64,000 nt of DNA from Rhizobium sp. R635 (lineage in GTDB: Bacteria > Pseudomonadota > Alphaproteobacteria > Rhizobiales > Rhizobiaceae): the NCBI RefSeq assembly GCF_002211285.1, contig NZ_LOKX01000033.1:62001-126000 (forward strand), written 5' to 3'. The notes under the pieces were generated by a model. That model saw only the letters and a list, made by a program, of their open reading frames with translations, was not told the origin of the DNA and searched no databases. The position numbers and the translations under genes are program-made. This document shows, one piece after another, positions 8,952 to 17,796 of this stretch. Within the stretch, counting starts at the first letter, position 1. Each line of letters starts with the position of its first letter.

Positions 8952-9899
8952 TCAGGCCGCCTTTCTCATCCGGGGATCGATCGCGAGATAGGAAAGATCG
9001 ACGATGAAATTCATGACGATGACCAGGACCGCAAAAAACAGCACGACATCCTGCATCACGATGATATCGCGCTGGGAGAGTGCCTGAAGCGCAAGCCGCC
9101 CGAGGCCGGGCAGGTTGAAGACATTTTCCACCAGCACCGCGCCGGCGACGAGAAAGGTGAATTGCAGCCCGACCACGGTAAGGATCGGAATCAGCGCGTT
9201 CGGCAGGATATGCCGCCAGAGCACGGCGCTGCGCGAAAGGCCCTTGGCCGCCGCGGTGCGGGCGAAATCCTCATGCATCGTCTCCAGCACCGCCGCGCGT
9301 GCCACGCGCGTCAACACGCCCGCCTGCGGCATCGCCAGCGCGACGGCCGGCATGACAAGCGCCTGCAATGCCGGCAGAAGGCCGGCGCTCCAGCCCGGGA
9401 AGCCGCCGGCGGGCATTAGCCCGAGCACAGTTGAAAACAGCATGATCAGCAGCAGCGCCACCCAGAAGGCCGGCACGGCGATGCTGACCTGCGAGAAAAG
9501 CGTTGCGACGGCGTCGAGGAGACCGCCCCGGCGCGAGGCCGCCAGTGCGCCGAGGGGCAGGGCGACCGCCACCGAAAGCAGGATCGCCATCAGCGCCAGC
9601 GGCAACGTCACAGCAAGCCGCTCGAGGATCAGCCCCGCGACCGGCACGCCATAGGTGAGGGAATTGCCGAGATTGCCTGACAATACACCGGTCAGCCATT
9701 GCCCGTAACGGAGAATGAGCGGCTGGTCGAGGCCGAGCTCATGCCGCAGCGCCGCCAGCGTCTCCGGGCTTGCGGAAGTGCCGAGCATGATCGAGGCGGG
9801 ATCTCCCGGCAGAAGGTCCATGACGGCGAAGATCAGCAGCGAGACGACGAGAAGCGTGATGACGAGGCCGGCGAAGCGGTGGGCGAGCAGTGCGATCAT
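8952..9899 (-). CDS. Peptide/nickel-type ABC transporter permease (DppB-like)
   Basis: First permease of the same importer, 315 residues with six predicted helices. The N-terminal helix and 'DLLPGDPA' segment are typical of DppB/OppB. The EAA motif is 'RTAAAKGLSRSAVLWRHILPNALIPI', and the C-terminus ends 'YLAIDPRMR'. It is separated from its binding-protein gene by 283 bp that hold a large palindromic element, so translation and message levels of the two may differ. Substrate is unknown beyond short peptides or similar ligands. Confidence 0.92.
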   Translation of the reverse strand: MIALLAHRFAGLVITLLVVSLLIFAVMDLLPGDPASIMLGTSASPETLAALRHELGLDQPLILRYGQWLTGVLSGNLGNSLTYGVPVAGLILERLAVTLPLALMAILLSVAVALPLGALAASRRGGLLDAVATLFSQVSIAVPAFWVALLLIMLFSTVLGLMPAGGFPGWSAGLLPALQALVMPAVALAMPQAGVLTRVARAAVLETMHEDFARTAAAKGLSRSAVLWRHILPNALIPILTVVGLQFTFLVAGAVLVENVFNLPGLGRLALQALSQRDIIVMQDVVLFFAVLVIVMNFIVDLSYLAIDPRMRKAA

Positions 9900-9937
9900 G
9901 TCGGGCCGAGCAGTGCGGCAATCGAATGGAGCACACC

Positions 9938-10110
9938 CTCTCCTCCCTCATTCCTGTGCTTGTCACAGGAATCCAGCCACGGCGCGTCCGCGCCGTGAGT
10001 GACTCTATGATAGGGGAGGCGGTTTCCCGCGCCCAAGGACTTGGGCGCACTGGATTCCTGTGACATCCCTTGGGCGAAGCCCTGAGGGCACAGGAATGAG
10101 GGAAGGAGAG
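9938..10110. repeat. Mosaic palindromic element between binding-protein and permease genes
   Basis: Four perfect or near-perfect inverted pairs are packed in about 170 bp. ATTCCTGTG/CACAGGAAT occurs at 9950-9972, CACGGCGCG/CGCGCCGTG at 9978-9997 and GCGCCCAAG/CTTGGGCGC at 10029-10048. A second ATTCCTGTG/CACAGGAAT pair lies at about 10054-10097. The whole is framed by inverted flanks of about 20 bp ('CCCTCATTCCTGTG' on the left, its complement on the right). It is an extragenic mosaic repeat, distinct in sequence from the RIME-like copies. Confidence 0.8.
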
Positions 10111-10182
10111 GGCTGCGCACCTTATCGGCCATCTGTATTCGGATCTCCAAAGCCTGCGCCATACCCACCAAGAACCTGCCGC

Positions 10183-11712
10183 TTATTCCTCCCAGGAAAC
10201 CCCAGACAACACATTGGAAGGAATCGGCTCGTTCTCCCACAGCCCCTTCAACTTCCTGTCCCAGACGCCGAGTTTCGGCATGACGAAGAGGTAGAGCGCC
10301 GGTACGTCCTCGGCGAGGATCTTTTGTGCTTGTCCATAGATCGCATTCTGCGTATCCGGATCGGTCGTCTCCTGGACCTTCTTCATCAGCGCGTCGAAGT
10401 CTGCGTTCCTGTAATTGAAGTAGTAGGGATCGCGCGCGTAGATATCGATGTCGAGCGGTTCGGCATGGGCGACGATGGTCATGTCGAAGTTGCGGTCCTT
10501 CATGATGTCCTGGACCCATTTCGCCGGAAATTCCGTCGGTTCGATATCCATCGTCACGCCGATTTCGGCAAACATCGCCTGCATCACCTGGGCACTGCGC
10601 GGCGCATAGGCCATTTGCGGCGTCTTGATGGTGAAGGTGAAGCCGTTGGGGTAGCCGGCTTCGGCAAGCAGGGCCTTCGCCTTCTCGACGTCATAGGGAA
10701 GCACGCTGGTCATATCCCGATAGCCCGGATCGTTCGGCGTGTAGTGGCTGCCGATCGGCGTGCCGAGGCCGGACCATGCGCCGTCGATCACCGTCTTCCG
10801 GTCGATCGCCATCATCAGCGCCTGGCGGACGCGTTTGTCGTCAAAAGGTTTTTTGGCATTGTTCATGCCAGCGACGACCTTGAGTTCGGTATTGCCAATC
10901 CTGGTGACGAGCCGCGCATCGCCGTCGAATGAGCTCATCAGTTCGGGAGCGGCAAATTCCGGGAAGGCATCGAGATCGCCGGACTTCAGCGCTGCGGCTT
11001 GGGCCTGGGGATCGGCGATGAAGCGGAAGGCCACCTTGTCGAGCTTGGCGGCCGCGTCCTTGTTCCAGTAATCGGCATTCCTGGCGAGCTCGACCTTGTC
11101 GCCTTTCGCCCAGCCGGCGAATTTGAAGGGGCCGGTGCCGATCGGCGTCACCTTGTCGTCAGCCGCCGTCTTCGGCCCGACCATCACCGAAGCCGGCCAG
11201 CCGAGCCAGTAGATCAGGCTGCCGGTCGGCGCCGAGAGATGCAGGACCAGCGTCTCGGCATCGGGCGTGTCGATCGAGGCGATCGAGGTGAAGAAGCGTT
11301 TTTGCGGATTGACCGAATCCGGTCCGCGGGCGCGGTCGAGCGAAAACCTGGCGGCGGCGGCATCGAAGACCTCGCCGTCATGGAATTTGACGCCCGCCTG
11401 CAGCTTGAACGTATAGGTCAGGCCGTCTGGTGAAATCTGCCAGCTTTTTGCCAATTGCGGCTGAACCTTGCCGGCCTGGTCGATCGTCACGAGGCCCTCG
11501 AACACGTTCTGCCAAGTCACCTGGCCGATCGCCACCGGTGCCGCGATCGTCGGGTCGAGGCCGGTCGGCTCGACGCTCATGCCGAGATTGAGGGTGGTCT
11601 TCGCCGCTTCGGCCGGGGTCGCCGCAATCATGAGCGCCGCCGAAAGCACGGCACTGAGGGAAAGCTGCCTGATGAAACGCGCCGAAGGCATGAAGGAAAG
11701 CTTGATCATCAT
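10183..11712 (-). CDS. Extracellular solute-binding protein family 5 (peptide ABC importer)
   Basis: Periplasmic binding protein that delivers peptides or related ligands to the adjacent permeases. The product is about 509 residues. ATGs at 11712, 11709 and 11691 are all possible; the signal peptide 'FIRQLSLSAVLSAALMIAATPAEA' is clear in each case. The family-5 pattern is seen in 'TYTFKLQAGVKFHDGEVFDAAAARFSLDRA' and 'KPFDDKRVRQALMMAIDRKTVI'. It is upstream of dppB/dppC-like genes on the same strand, and a LysR gene precedes it by 130 bp. Confidence 0.93.
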   Translation of the reverse strand: MMIKLSFMPSARFIRQLSLSAVLSAALMIAATPAEAAKTTLNLGMSVEPTGLDPTIAAPVAIGQVTWQNVFEGLVTIDQAGKVQPQLAKSWQISPDGLTYTFKLQAGVKFHDGEVFDAAAARFSLDRARGPDSVNPQKRFFTSIASIDTPDAETLVLHLSAPTGSLIYWLGWPASVMVGPKTAADDKVTPIGTGPFKFAGWAKGDKVELARNADYWNKDAAAKLDKVAFRFIADPQAQAAALKSGDLDAFPEFAAPELMSSFDGDARLVTRIGNTELKVVAGMNNAKKPFDDKRVRQALMMAIDRKTVIDGAWSGLGTPIGSHYTPNDPGYRDMTSVLPYDVEKAKALLAEAGYPNGFTFTIKTPQMAYAPRSAQVMQAMFAEIGVTMDIEPTEFPAKWVQDIMKDRNFDMTIVAHAEPLDIDIYARDPYYFNYRNADFDALMKKVQETTDPDTQNAIYGQAQKILAEDVPALYLFVMPKLGVWDRKLKGLWENEPIPSNVLSGVSWEE

Positions 11713-11842
11713 GTCCCTGTCTGGCCACGCTCACGGCGAAGGCCTTCGATGAATAGACGGCGCACACATTATGGCGATTTTTTACGCTCAGTGTAGCCGA
11801 AATAGCTACACCGCAAATCCGCTGCAAATGCAAGCGCCGGCG

Positions 11843-12763
11843 TTAGCCTTTGGTCTTCGCCTGGCGGCTCGTGCCTTCGCGCATGAAGTTTTCGATGAAG
11901 TCGACCAGTGTCGCCGCAGCAAAAGATAATTGCCGGTCCGGCGAGACACAGAGATCGACATGGGTACGGATGCCGGTCTTGCCCGCAAGCGGGATCGCAC
12001 GCAGCTGCCCAGCTTCGATCTCACGGCGAACGGCAAGCGCCGGGAGTAACGTGGCCGCGGCACCGCTGAGCACGAGCTCCTTCAGCATCTCGAGCGAGCT
12101 CGTGACGAAGACGGGATCGAGCTCCAGCCCTTCCTTCTCGATCAGCGCGTCGAAGGCCTGACGGAAGCCGAAGGAATGCTCGGGCAGCGCCAATGCGTAG
12201 TCGGCGAGCTTCCTCAAGGAGATATCGGCCTGGGCGGCGGCCGGATGCTGCGGCGTGACGATGAGATCATAGGCGATCTCCGACCGCAGCCGTATCTTCG
12301 TGCCCGAGAGCGGCGGTGAAAACAGCGTCACCGCGATATCCGCCGCGGCGCTGCTGACGGCGTCGACCGCCTGCCGTGCGCTGGTGATCGCCACGCTGAA
12401 GCGCAGCCGCGGGTACTTCAGGCTGAATTCCGCAAGCGCCGGCGCCAGCAGGCTGGTGACGGTGGCGCCATTGGCATAGATGCTGACATGGCCGCGCTGC
12501 AGCCCCTTCAAATCCTCGATCAACTGCTGCACATGATCGAGTTCGCGCAGCGTCCGCCCGGCGCGGGCGGCAAGCAGCTCACCCGCGGCCGTCAGCTTGA
12601 CGCCGCGGGAGCTGCGCTCGACGAGCGGCGCGCCGAAATGCGTTTCGAGGTTTTCGATCTGCCGGCTGATCGCCGTCGGCGCGACGTTGAGGTTCTCGGC
12701 TGCCTGGCGCATGGAATTGGTCCTGACCAATTCGTCGAAATACATCAGCGCCCGGATCTGCAT
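11843..12763 (-). CDS. LysR-family transcriptional regulator
   Basis: LysR-type regulator of 306 residues. The N-terminal helix-turn-helix is 'NSMRQAAENLNVAPTAISRQIENLETHFGAPL' (about residues 16-47), followed by a linker helix and a substrate-binding domain starting near residue 95 ('HVSIYANGATV'). It lies in the same direction between the P1 peptidase (48 bp upstream) and the peptide-importer genes, so it probably controls peptide uptake. LysR genes are more often divergent from their targets, so cotranscription with its targets would be slightly unusual. Confidence 0.92.
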   Translation of the reverse strand: MQIRALMYFDELVRTNSMRQAAENLNVAPTAISRQIENLETHFGAPLVERSSRGVKLTAAGELLAARAGRTLRELDHVQQLIEDLKGLQRGHVSIYANGATVTSLLAPALAEFSLKYPRLRFSVAITSARQAVDAVSSAAADIAVTLFSPPLSGTKIRLRSEIAYDLIVTPQHPAAAQADISLRKLADYALALPEHSFGFRQAFDALIEKEGLELDPVFVTSSLEMLKELVLSGAAATLLPALAVRREIEAGQLRAIPLAGKTGIRTHVDLCVSPDRQLSFAAATLVDFIENFMREGTSRQAKTKG

Positions 12764-12810
12764 TCACGTCTCTCCGCCATTCGGCATATTCGGGATGCGA
12801 CCTTATTCAA

Positions 12811-13806
12811 TCAGCTTCCGTTCGGATAGCGGTCGCGCCACGCCTTCTGCGCGCCCTCGACCGGAAGGGCGCTCGCCTCATAGACGCCGCGGGCGATCGC
12901 CCGCGCCATGACGATAGTGGCAAGATGGCAAAGCTCCATCAGGCTCGCCATGTCGTCTCTCGGACGCCTCGCCGTCGAGGCGGCGAAGACGGTGTCGCCG
13001 TCAAGCGGCAGGTGCGCCGGCAAGAGCGCCCGGGCAAGGCCGTCGTGGCCGGCGAGCGAAAGCCGGTGCGCTTCCGCCTTCGTCAGCTGTGCGTCGGTCA
13101 CCACCGCGCCGATCGTCGTCGCCGGTGTGCTCATCCCTTTGAGCCGCATCCGATGGTCGGCCAGCGCAGGCATGCCGAGGCCGCCGAATTCATCGTCTTT
13201 TTCGAAGGGCGCCGCCCAGAAATGCGGCCCGTCGCCGATCGTTGCCGAGCCGAGCGCATTGACGGCGACGATCGCCGCGATGCGATATCCGGTGCTGCTG
13301 ACGGCGCTCGCCGAGCCGAGCCCGCCCTTGAAGGTTGCCGTCGTCGCCCCCGTGCCGGCGCCGGCGGTGCCGAGCGCGAAGACGCCCTTGGCCGCGGCCT
13401 TCAATGCGGTGTAACCCATCTCACGATAAGGGGAATGCAGGCCCCAATCCTTGTCGCCGCCGTTCAGCAGGTCCATCAGGATCGCTTGCGGCACGATCGG
13501 AATCTTGACCGGCCCGACTGCAAAGCCCCGGCCGAGTTCGCGCAGCCCGGCCTGCACGCCGCCGGCGGCATCCAGTCCGAAGGCGGAACCGCCCGAGAGC
13601 ACGAAGGCATCCACGGCACTGACGGTCATGCACGGGTCGAGCAGGTCCGTGTCGCGCCCGCCCGGCGCGCCGCCGAGCACCGTGCCGGATGCGACGGCCG
13701 GTTCATCGAAAACGATGGCGGTGACGCCGGAGCCGAGCGCGAGGTCGGTCGCATGGCCGACGGAAACGCCTTCGATGTCGGTGATGAGGTTGAGAAGATC
13801 GGGCAA
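12811..13806 (-). CDS. P1 (S58/DmpA-type) peptidase family protein
   Basis: Predicted member of the DmpA/P1 aminopeptidase family, N-terminal nucleophile enzymes that self-cleave and can act on L- and D-aminoacyl substrates. The product is 331 residues from a TTG start at 13806, with AGGAT upstream and no nearby in-frame ATG. The family patterns 'ITDIEGVSVGHATD', 'VLSGGSAFGLDAAGGV' and 'GATTATFKGGLGSAS' are visible; the self-processing site is expected at the Gly-Ser or Gly-Thr region near residues 230-260. It is followed by a LysR gene and a peptide importer, consistent with peptide catabolism. Confidence 0.85.
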   Translation of the reverse strand: MPDLLNLITDIEGVSVGHATDLALGSGVTAIVFDEPAVASGTVLGGAPGGRDTDLLDPCMTVSAVDAFVLSGGSAFGLDAAGGVQAGLRELGRGFAVGPVKIPIVPQAILMDLLNGGDKDWGLHSPYREMGYTALKAAAKGVFALGTAGAGTGATTATFKGGLGSASAVSSTGYRIAAIVAVNALGSATIGDGPHFWAAPFEKDDEFGGLGMPALADHRMRLKGMSTPATTIGAVVTDAQLTKAEAHRLSLAGHDGLARALLPAHLPLDGDTVFAASTARRPRDDMASLMELCHLATIVMARAIARGVYEASALPVEGAQKAWRDRYPNGS

Positions 13807-13824
13807 GGGCTGATCCTGGTGGTG

Positions 13825-13932
13825 CTAGAGCCTGTCGCGCAAAAGTGTTCAGCGGTTTTGCGACAACGACATGCGTCAAAACAAAGATCTAAAGCGCGCG
13901 AAGCGAATCTGAAAGATCGCGATGCGCTTTAG
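13825..13932. repeat. RIME-like palindromic intergenic repeat, copy 2 (inverted)
   Basis: About 108 bp, reverse complement of the repeat at 4249-4353 with few differences. It lies just upstream of the P1 peptidase start, so it falls in that gene's leader or promoter region. The hairpin arms and the 'CGCGCTTTA' block are both recognisable. Confidence 0.75.
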
Positions 13933-14036
13933 GTCGGCCGATAGGACTGCAATTGCCCTCAAAAGACAAGACCGGCCCCTTTGGCAGGACCGGTCACATC
14001 AGGAAAGCCGCGAAAGTCGGCGGCGGCCGCATGCCG

Positions 14037-14231
14037 TCAGGCATGAAGCGGCTTCGGATGACGGCGGGTCATCAGGTCGTGAATGGCCAGCCGCACCTCA
14101 TCGGGTGAGCGGAACCGCTGCTCATCGAGGTCGTGAACGTGGAACTTCACGGCGATGAACTTCAACCGGTCTTCATCCGGGATGACGATCCCGACGGGGA
14201 CGCCTGCATATTCGATAACTTGCTTCTTCAT
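14037..14231 (-). CDS. Small hypothetical protein (64 residues)
   Basis: Short acidic-to-neutral protein of unknown function. ATG 14231 is chosen because an AGGAG site lies about 8 bp upstream; a longer frame to 14312 lacks one. The sequence ('VPVGIVIPDEDRLKFIAVKFHVHDLDEQRF') has no membrane helix, signal peptide or metal motif. It could be a small regulatory or stress protein of rhizobia. It stands alone, followed by the RIME copy at 13825-13932. Confidence 0.6.
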   Translation of the reverse strand: MKKQVIEYAGVPVGIVIPDEDRLKFIAVKFHVHDLDEQRFRSPDEVRLAIHDLMTRRHPKPLHA

Positions 14232-14748
14232 AGATAGAACTCCTGCCGCGCGAAATACGCAGCCATGGCGAATTGACTTGTCTGGTACCGTTGAAAGGAG
14301 GACGAACGTCACATTCGACAGTTCGGGCGGGAGAGGGCGCCCGGACGGTCATTGCCAAGCACGGAGCGCCCAAGGACATTGGCGAGAATATCGATGTCTA
14401 TCATGTCTCGTTCCTTGTTGGCGTTGCGCTTGAATGGTCCCGAAAGAGCCCGGGACCGGTGAAGGCTGTCTTCAATATCTACTAACTTAGTAGAGATTAC
14501 CCGATAGCCTGTCAGAAACATATTCCGAAACGTGTCAAAATATCGACGATCGGAAAAAATTAATTCCGCATCAGCCGAACTTACGGAAAGAAACGTATCA
14601 GCTCTTCGTAAAATTCGCATGACAGAATCGCAATCGATCGATCGTCGCAGCAGAAATAGGAAGCCGGCCTGTTTCTGGCAATGGCCTGCATCATTAAAAA
14701 TCGAAATGCCGCGAAATGACCGATTTGATGAACGCCGAAAGCCCTGTG
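14232..14748. other. Gene-poor 517-bp interval with one perfect palindrome
   Basis: No convincing gene. Several overlapping frames on both strands reach 70-147 codons but lack ribosome sites and family similarity. One 31-codon minus frame (14309-14404, starting 'MIDIDILANVLGRS') does have an AAGGA site and could encode a small peptide. The sequence is AT-richer than its neighbours around 14460-14720, consistent with promoters or a small RNA. Confidence 0.4.
14478..14494. promoter_or_regulatory. Perfect 8-bp palindrome TCTACTAA-C-TTAGTAGA
   Basis: Inverted repeat with a single-base spacer in the gene-poor interval. It lies about 75 bp upstream of the possible small minus-strand frame starting at 14404. 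This is the form expected of an operator for a dimeric regulator. No target or regulator can be assigned. Confidence 0.4.
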
Positions 14749-17676
14749 TCACCAGCCTTCGTCGAGCACCTTTTCCAGCATGTCGGCGAAGAAATCCGCG
14801 CTTTCCATGCTGAGGCAGAGAGGCGGTTTGATCTTCAGCACATTTTGGTGATCGCCCGTCGGCTGCATGATGACGCCGAGTTCGAGAAGCCGGTCGCAGA
14901 TCGCAGCCGTCTCTTCCGTCGCGGGCTCCAGCGTCGTTCTGTCGCGCACGAATTCGAGGCCGAGATAAAGTCCGATGCCGTGTACGGCCCCGGCGATCGG
15001 ATGGCGGTCGATCAGCGCGGCAAGCCGCCCCTTCAGATGATCGCCGACCGTTCGGGCGTTTTCCTGCAGCTCCTCCTCGGCCATGATGTCGAGCACCGCC
15101 ATGCCGGCGGCGCAGCTGACCGGGCTGCCACCGGTCGAGGAAAAGAAACTGCCTTCCTTCTCCAGTGATTCGGCGATTTCGCGCGTGGTGATGACGGCGC
15201 CGAGCGGATGGCCGTTGCCCATGCCCTTGGCGATGGTGATGATATCGGGCGCTACCCCTTGCTGCTCGAAGCCCCAGAAATAATGGCCGAGCCTGGCATA
15301 ACCGACCTGCACTTCGTCGGCGATGCAGAGGCCGCCGCGGGCGCGCACCTCAGCGTAGAGATCCCGGAGATAACCGTCCGGCAGCGGAATGCCGCCCGCA
15401 TTGCCGTAGACCGATTCGCAGATGAAGCCCGCAAGGCCTTCGCCGCCGGCGTCGATCGCCTCGAGCACGGGCGCGACCGCGCCGAGATACCTTGCTGCCG
15501 TATCGGGGCCGCGGAAGGCGCCGCGATAGGTGTTCGGCGACACGACGGCGTGTACCCAGTCCGGCCGGGTGGTCAGCGCTTGCGGATTGTCGGCGATCGA
15601 GGTCGAGACGGCATCGCTCGCCGCCGACCAGCCGTGATAGGCCTCGAGCAGGCAGAGCATGTTGCGGGCGCCGCTATGGGCCTGCGCCAGCCGGATTGCC
15701 AGATCGTTCGCCTCCGAGCCGCTGTTGACGAGGAAGACCGTGTCGAGCCCGTCCGGGGCGAGCGCCACGAGACGTTCGGAAAACTCGGTGATCGCGGCAT
15801 AGTGGAAGCGTGAATTGGTGTTGAGCCGCAGCCACTGGGAATTGATCGCCGCCGCGAATTTGGGGTGGCCGTGGCCAAGGATGGTGACGTTGTTGACCAT
15901 GTCGAGATAGGCACGGCCCTCGATATCGAACAGATGCTCCTTCCAGCCGCGCTCGATCTGCGGCGGCGCCGCATAATAGTTCTTCTGCGGCTTTGCGAGA
16001 TGAGCCTGCCGCCTGGCCAGCAGCTCCGCGTTTTCCAGACGCGGCGCATCCGCTTCCCGGCCGAGAAGCAGCGAAGGCGAAGGGCAGAGCACCGACCAGG
16101 CCGGAGCTTCGCGCGGCGCGGCAAAGAGCGGCGGTTCGAGGCCCGCGACGCTGCAAAGCTGCACGCGGAGCCCGCCGAGCGACGGCGCCTCTCCGAAAAC
16201 CACGCCGAGCGGATCGCCGGCGGCTACCTCGGCTCCGTCCACGACCGCGGCGTCGAGCCCGTCGAGATGCAAGGTTACGTTTTCGCCGGCGAGCGTCAGA
16301 TGCTGGTCCTTCCAGCCGATGCGGCCGGCAAAGGGTGCGGCAATCGCGCTTCCCGCGGCAAGGCATATGTCGACATGCAGGGCGCAGGTCGCCTGGCCCT
16401 TGGCGCTTCCGAGGCTCGCGCGCGACAGCCGGTATTCGCCGTAGCGTGTCGCCGCCGCGCCGTTTTCTGTCGCCGCGCGGGCGAGCAGCCGCCAGTCCAT
16501 ATCGGTGTTCAGCCAGTTGCCGGCGGAAAAATGCGGGCTTCGCACGCCGAGATCGACATAGGCGATGCCCTCGGGATCGATACCTGGCAGCAGCGGCAGC
16601 CATCCCGACGCTTCCGGGGCGGCGATATCCGCGCCGGCCGCCTTGAGGATCGCCGCTTCCATGAGTTCGAAGGGAACCGACATTGCCGTGTCGAAGATCG
16701 CCCATTCGCGCTTGAGATTGCCGCGCACATACTCATTCTCGGGATCGATCGAAATCTGCTGTTCGCTGCTGGCGACGAGGATGACCGCGCGTGCGACGAT
16801 CAACGGCCAGAGCGCTTTCAGCTCTTCGTCAGTCAGCGGATAGATCGCCTGATAGGCGGTGACGGCGGGCAGGATATGAAAAGGATCGCCCTCCGCCTGA
16901 TGCAGCAGCGAAGCGCAGGTGACGGCGAGATCGCCGACCAGCCAGCCGCGGATGATGTCGCCGAAATCGATCACCCCATCGGGGATCATGTGGCCGCGGA
17001 CGTCTCGATGGCCGACGACATTGTCGCCGGTGACGTCGTGATGCACGGCCTGCAGCCGAAGCGACGGTGCCAGGGGCTGGAGGCGGCGAACAGCCATCAC
17101 CATGGTCTTGGCGATCCGGTCGCGCGCGGCGCTGTCGGTGATGACGGAAAGCAGTTGCACGGCGACCGGGCCGGCACGCCTGAGATCCCATTGCAGGCTG
17201 CGGTCGAGGCCGGGATGACTGAAATCGGCAAGCGCCTCTGCCAGCCGCGCACAGAGCGCGCCGAGCGCGGCAACGGAGGCCGGCGCCAGATATGTCAGCT
17301 CCGTCAGCCCCTGGCCTTCCAGATATTCCAGCAGCCGGACCTGATAGACTTGTTCGCGCAGCGTGACGGTGACGATCTCCTGCCCGTCATTGGCGGCGAT
17401 CACGTCAGGAACGCGCGGCGCGTCCTGCTTGCCTTTCAGGTGATGGATCGCCGCATTCTGCGCTTCGAGTTCGCGGGCCTCGTAGGCGGCATGGCAGATT
17501 TTCAGGACGTAGCGGCCGCCATCGGTATCGACGCGGTAGTTTCGGTCCTGCTGGCTGCCGAGTTCGGCAGCCACGCCGGAAAGGCCGTAATGGGCTAGCA
17601 GGATTTCTTCTGCGTCTGCGACGGTGACATCGGGACGCGGCAGCGCCATGCGATCAACAAGCACCTCGTCGGTCAT
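14749..17676 (-). CDS. Fusion protein: APH-type kinase + M23-like domain + class-III aminotransferase
   Basis: A 975-residue fusion; the start ATG 17676 follows a strong GGGAGGGG site. Residues 20-330 are an aminoglycoside/hydroxylysine-type kinase with 'HHDVTGDN' (D214, N219) and 'DFGD' (D237). Residues 430-500 resemble the M23 (lysostaphin-like) beta-fold ('LHVDICLAAGSAIAAPFAG') but lack a clear set of zinc ligands. Residues 570-975 are a PLP class-III aminotransferase with 'GSEAND', 'IADEVQ' (D787) and PLP lysine K817 in 'IAKGMGNG'. Family knowledge: in animals, hydroxylysine kinase and the phospholyases for phosphohydroxylysine or phosphoethanolamine are separate proteins related to these two ends. 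Inference: a kinase plus phospho-lyase acting in sequence on an amino alcohol or hydroxylated amine. Confidence 0.88.
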   Translation of the reverse strand: MTDEVLVDRMALPRPDVTVADAEEILLAHYGLSGVAAELGSQQDRNYRVDTDGGRYVLKICHAAYEARELEAQNAAIHHLKGKQDAPRVPDVIAANDGQEIVTVTLREQVYQVRLLEYLEGQGLTELTYLAPASVAALGALCARLAEALADFSHPGLDRSLQWDLRRAGPVAVQLLSVITDSAARDRIAKTMVMAVRRLQPLAPSLRLQAVHHDVTGDNVVGHRDVRGHMIPDGVIDFGDIIRGWLVGDLAVTCASLLHQAEGDPFHILPAVTAYQAIYPLTDEELKALWPLIVARAVILVASSEQQISIDPENEYVRGNLKREWAIFDTAMSVPFELMEAAILKAAGADIAAPEASGWLPLLPGIDPEGIAYVDLGVRSPHFSAGNWLNTDMDWRLLARAATENGAAATRYGEYRLSRASLGSAKGQATCALHVDICLAAGSAIAAPFAGRIGWKDQHLTLAGENVTLHLDGLDAAVVDGAEVAAGDPLGVVFGEAPSLGGLRVQLCSVAGLEPPLFAAPREAPAWSVLCPSPSLLLGREADAPRLENAELLARRQAHLAKPQKNYYAAPPQIERGWKEHLFDIEGRAYLDMVNNVTILGHGHPKFAAAINSQWLRLNTNSRFHYAAITEFSERLVALAPDGLDTVFLVNSGSEANDLAIRLAQAHSGARNMLCLLEAYHGWSAASDAVSTSIADNPQALTTRPDWVHAVVSPNTYRGAFRGPDTAARYLGAVAPVLEAIDAGGEGLAGFICESVYGNAGGIPLPDGYLRDLYAEVRARGGLCIADEVQVGYARLGHYFWGFEQQGVAPDIITIAKGMGNGHPLGAVITTREIAESLEKEGSFFSSTGGSPVSCAAGMAVLDIMAEEELQENARTVGDHLKGRLAALIDRHPIAGAVHGIGLYLGLEFVRDRTTLEPATEETAAICDRLLELGVIMQPTGDHQNVLKIKPPLCLSMESADFFADMLEKVLDEGW

Positions 17677-17796
17677 GGCACCCCTCCCGCAGCATGATTC
17701 GATTACCTATTGAACGAGATAATCAAATACTTGCCGCTGGGAGGCAACGGGGGATCGCCTTTCGCCGGCAAAAGAGATGCAGGACTTCGCCTTTGC

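Noticed and set aside
14309..14752. 147-codon minus-strand open frame
   Set aside because: No ribosome site at its first ATG and an implausible composition; only its last 31 codons have a ribosome site and are mentioned as a possible peptide.
15865..17598. 577-codon plus-strand open frame
   Set aside because: Antisense to the kinase/aminotransferase fusion, which has intact catalytic motifs in all its domains; the antisense product shows none.
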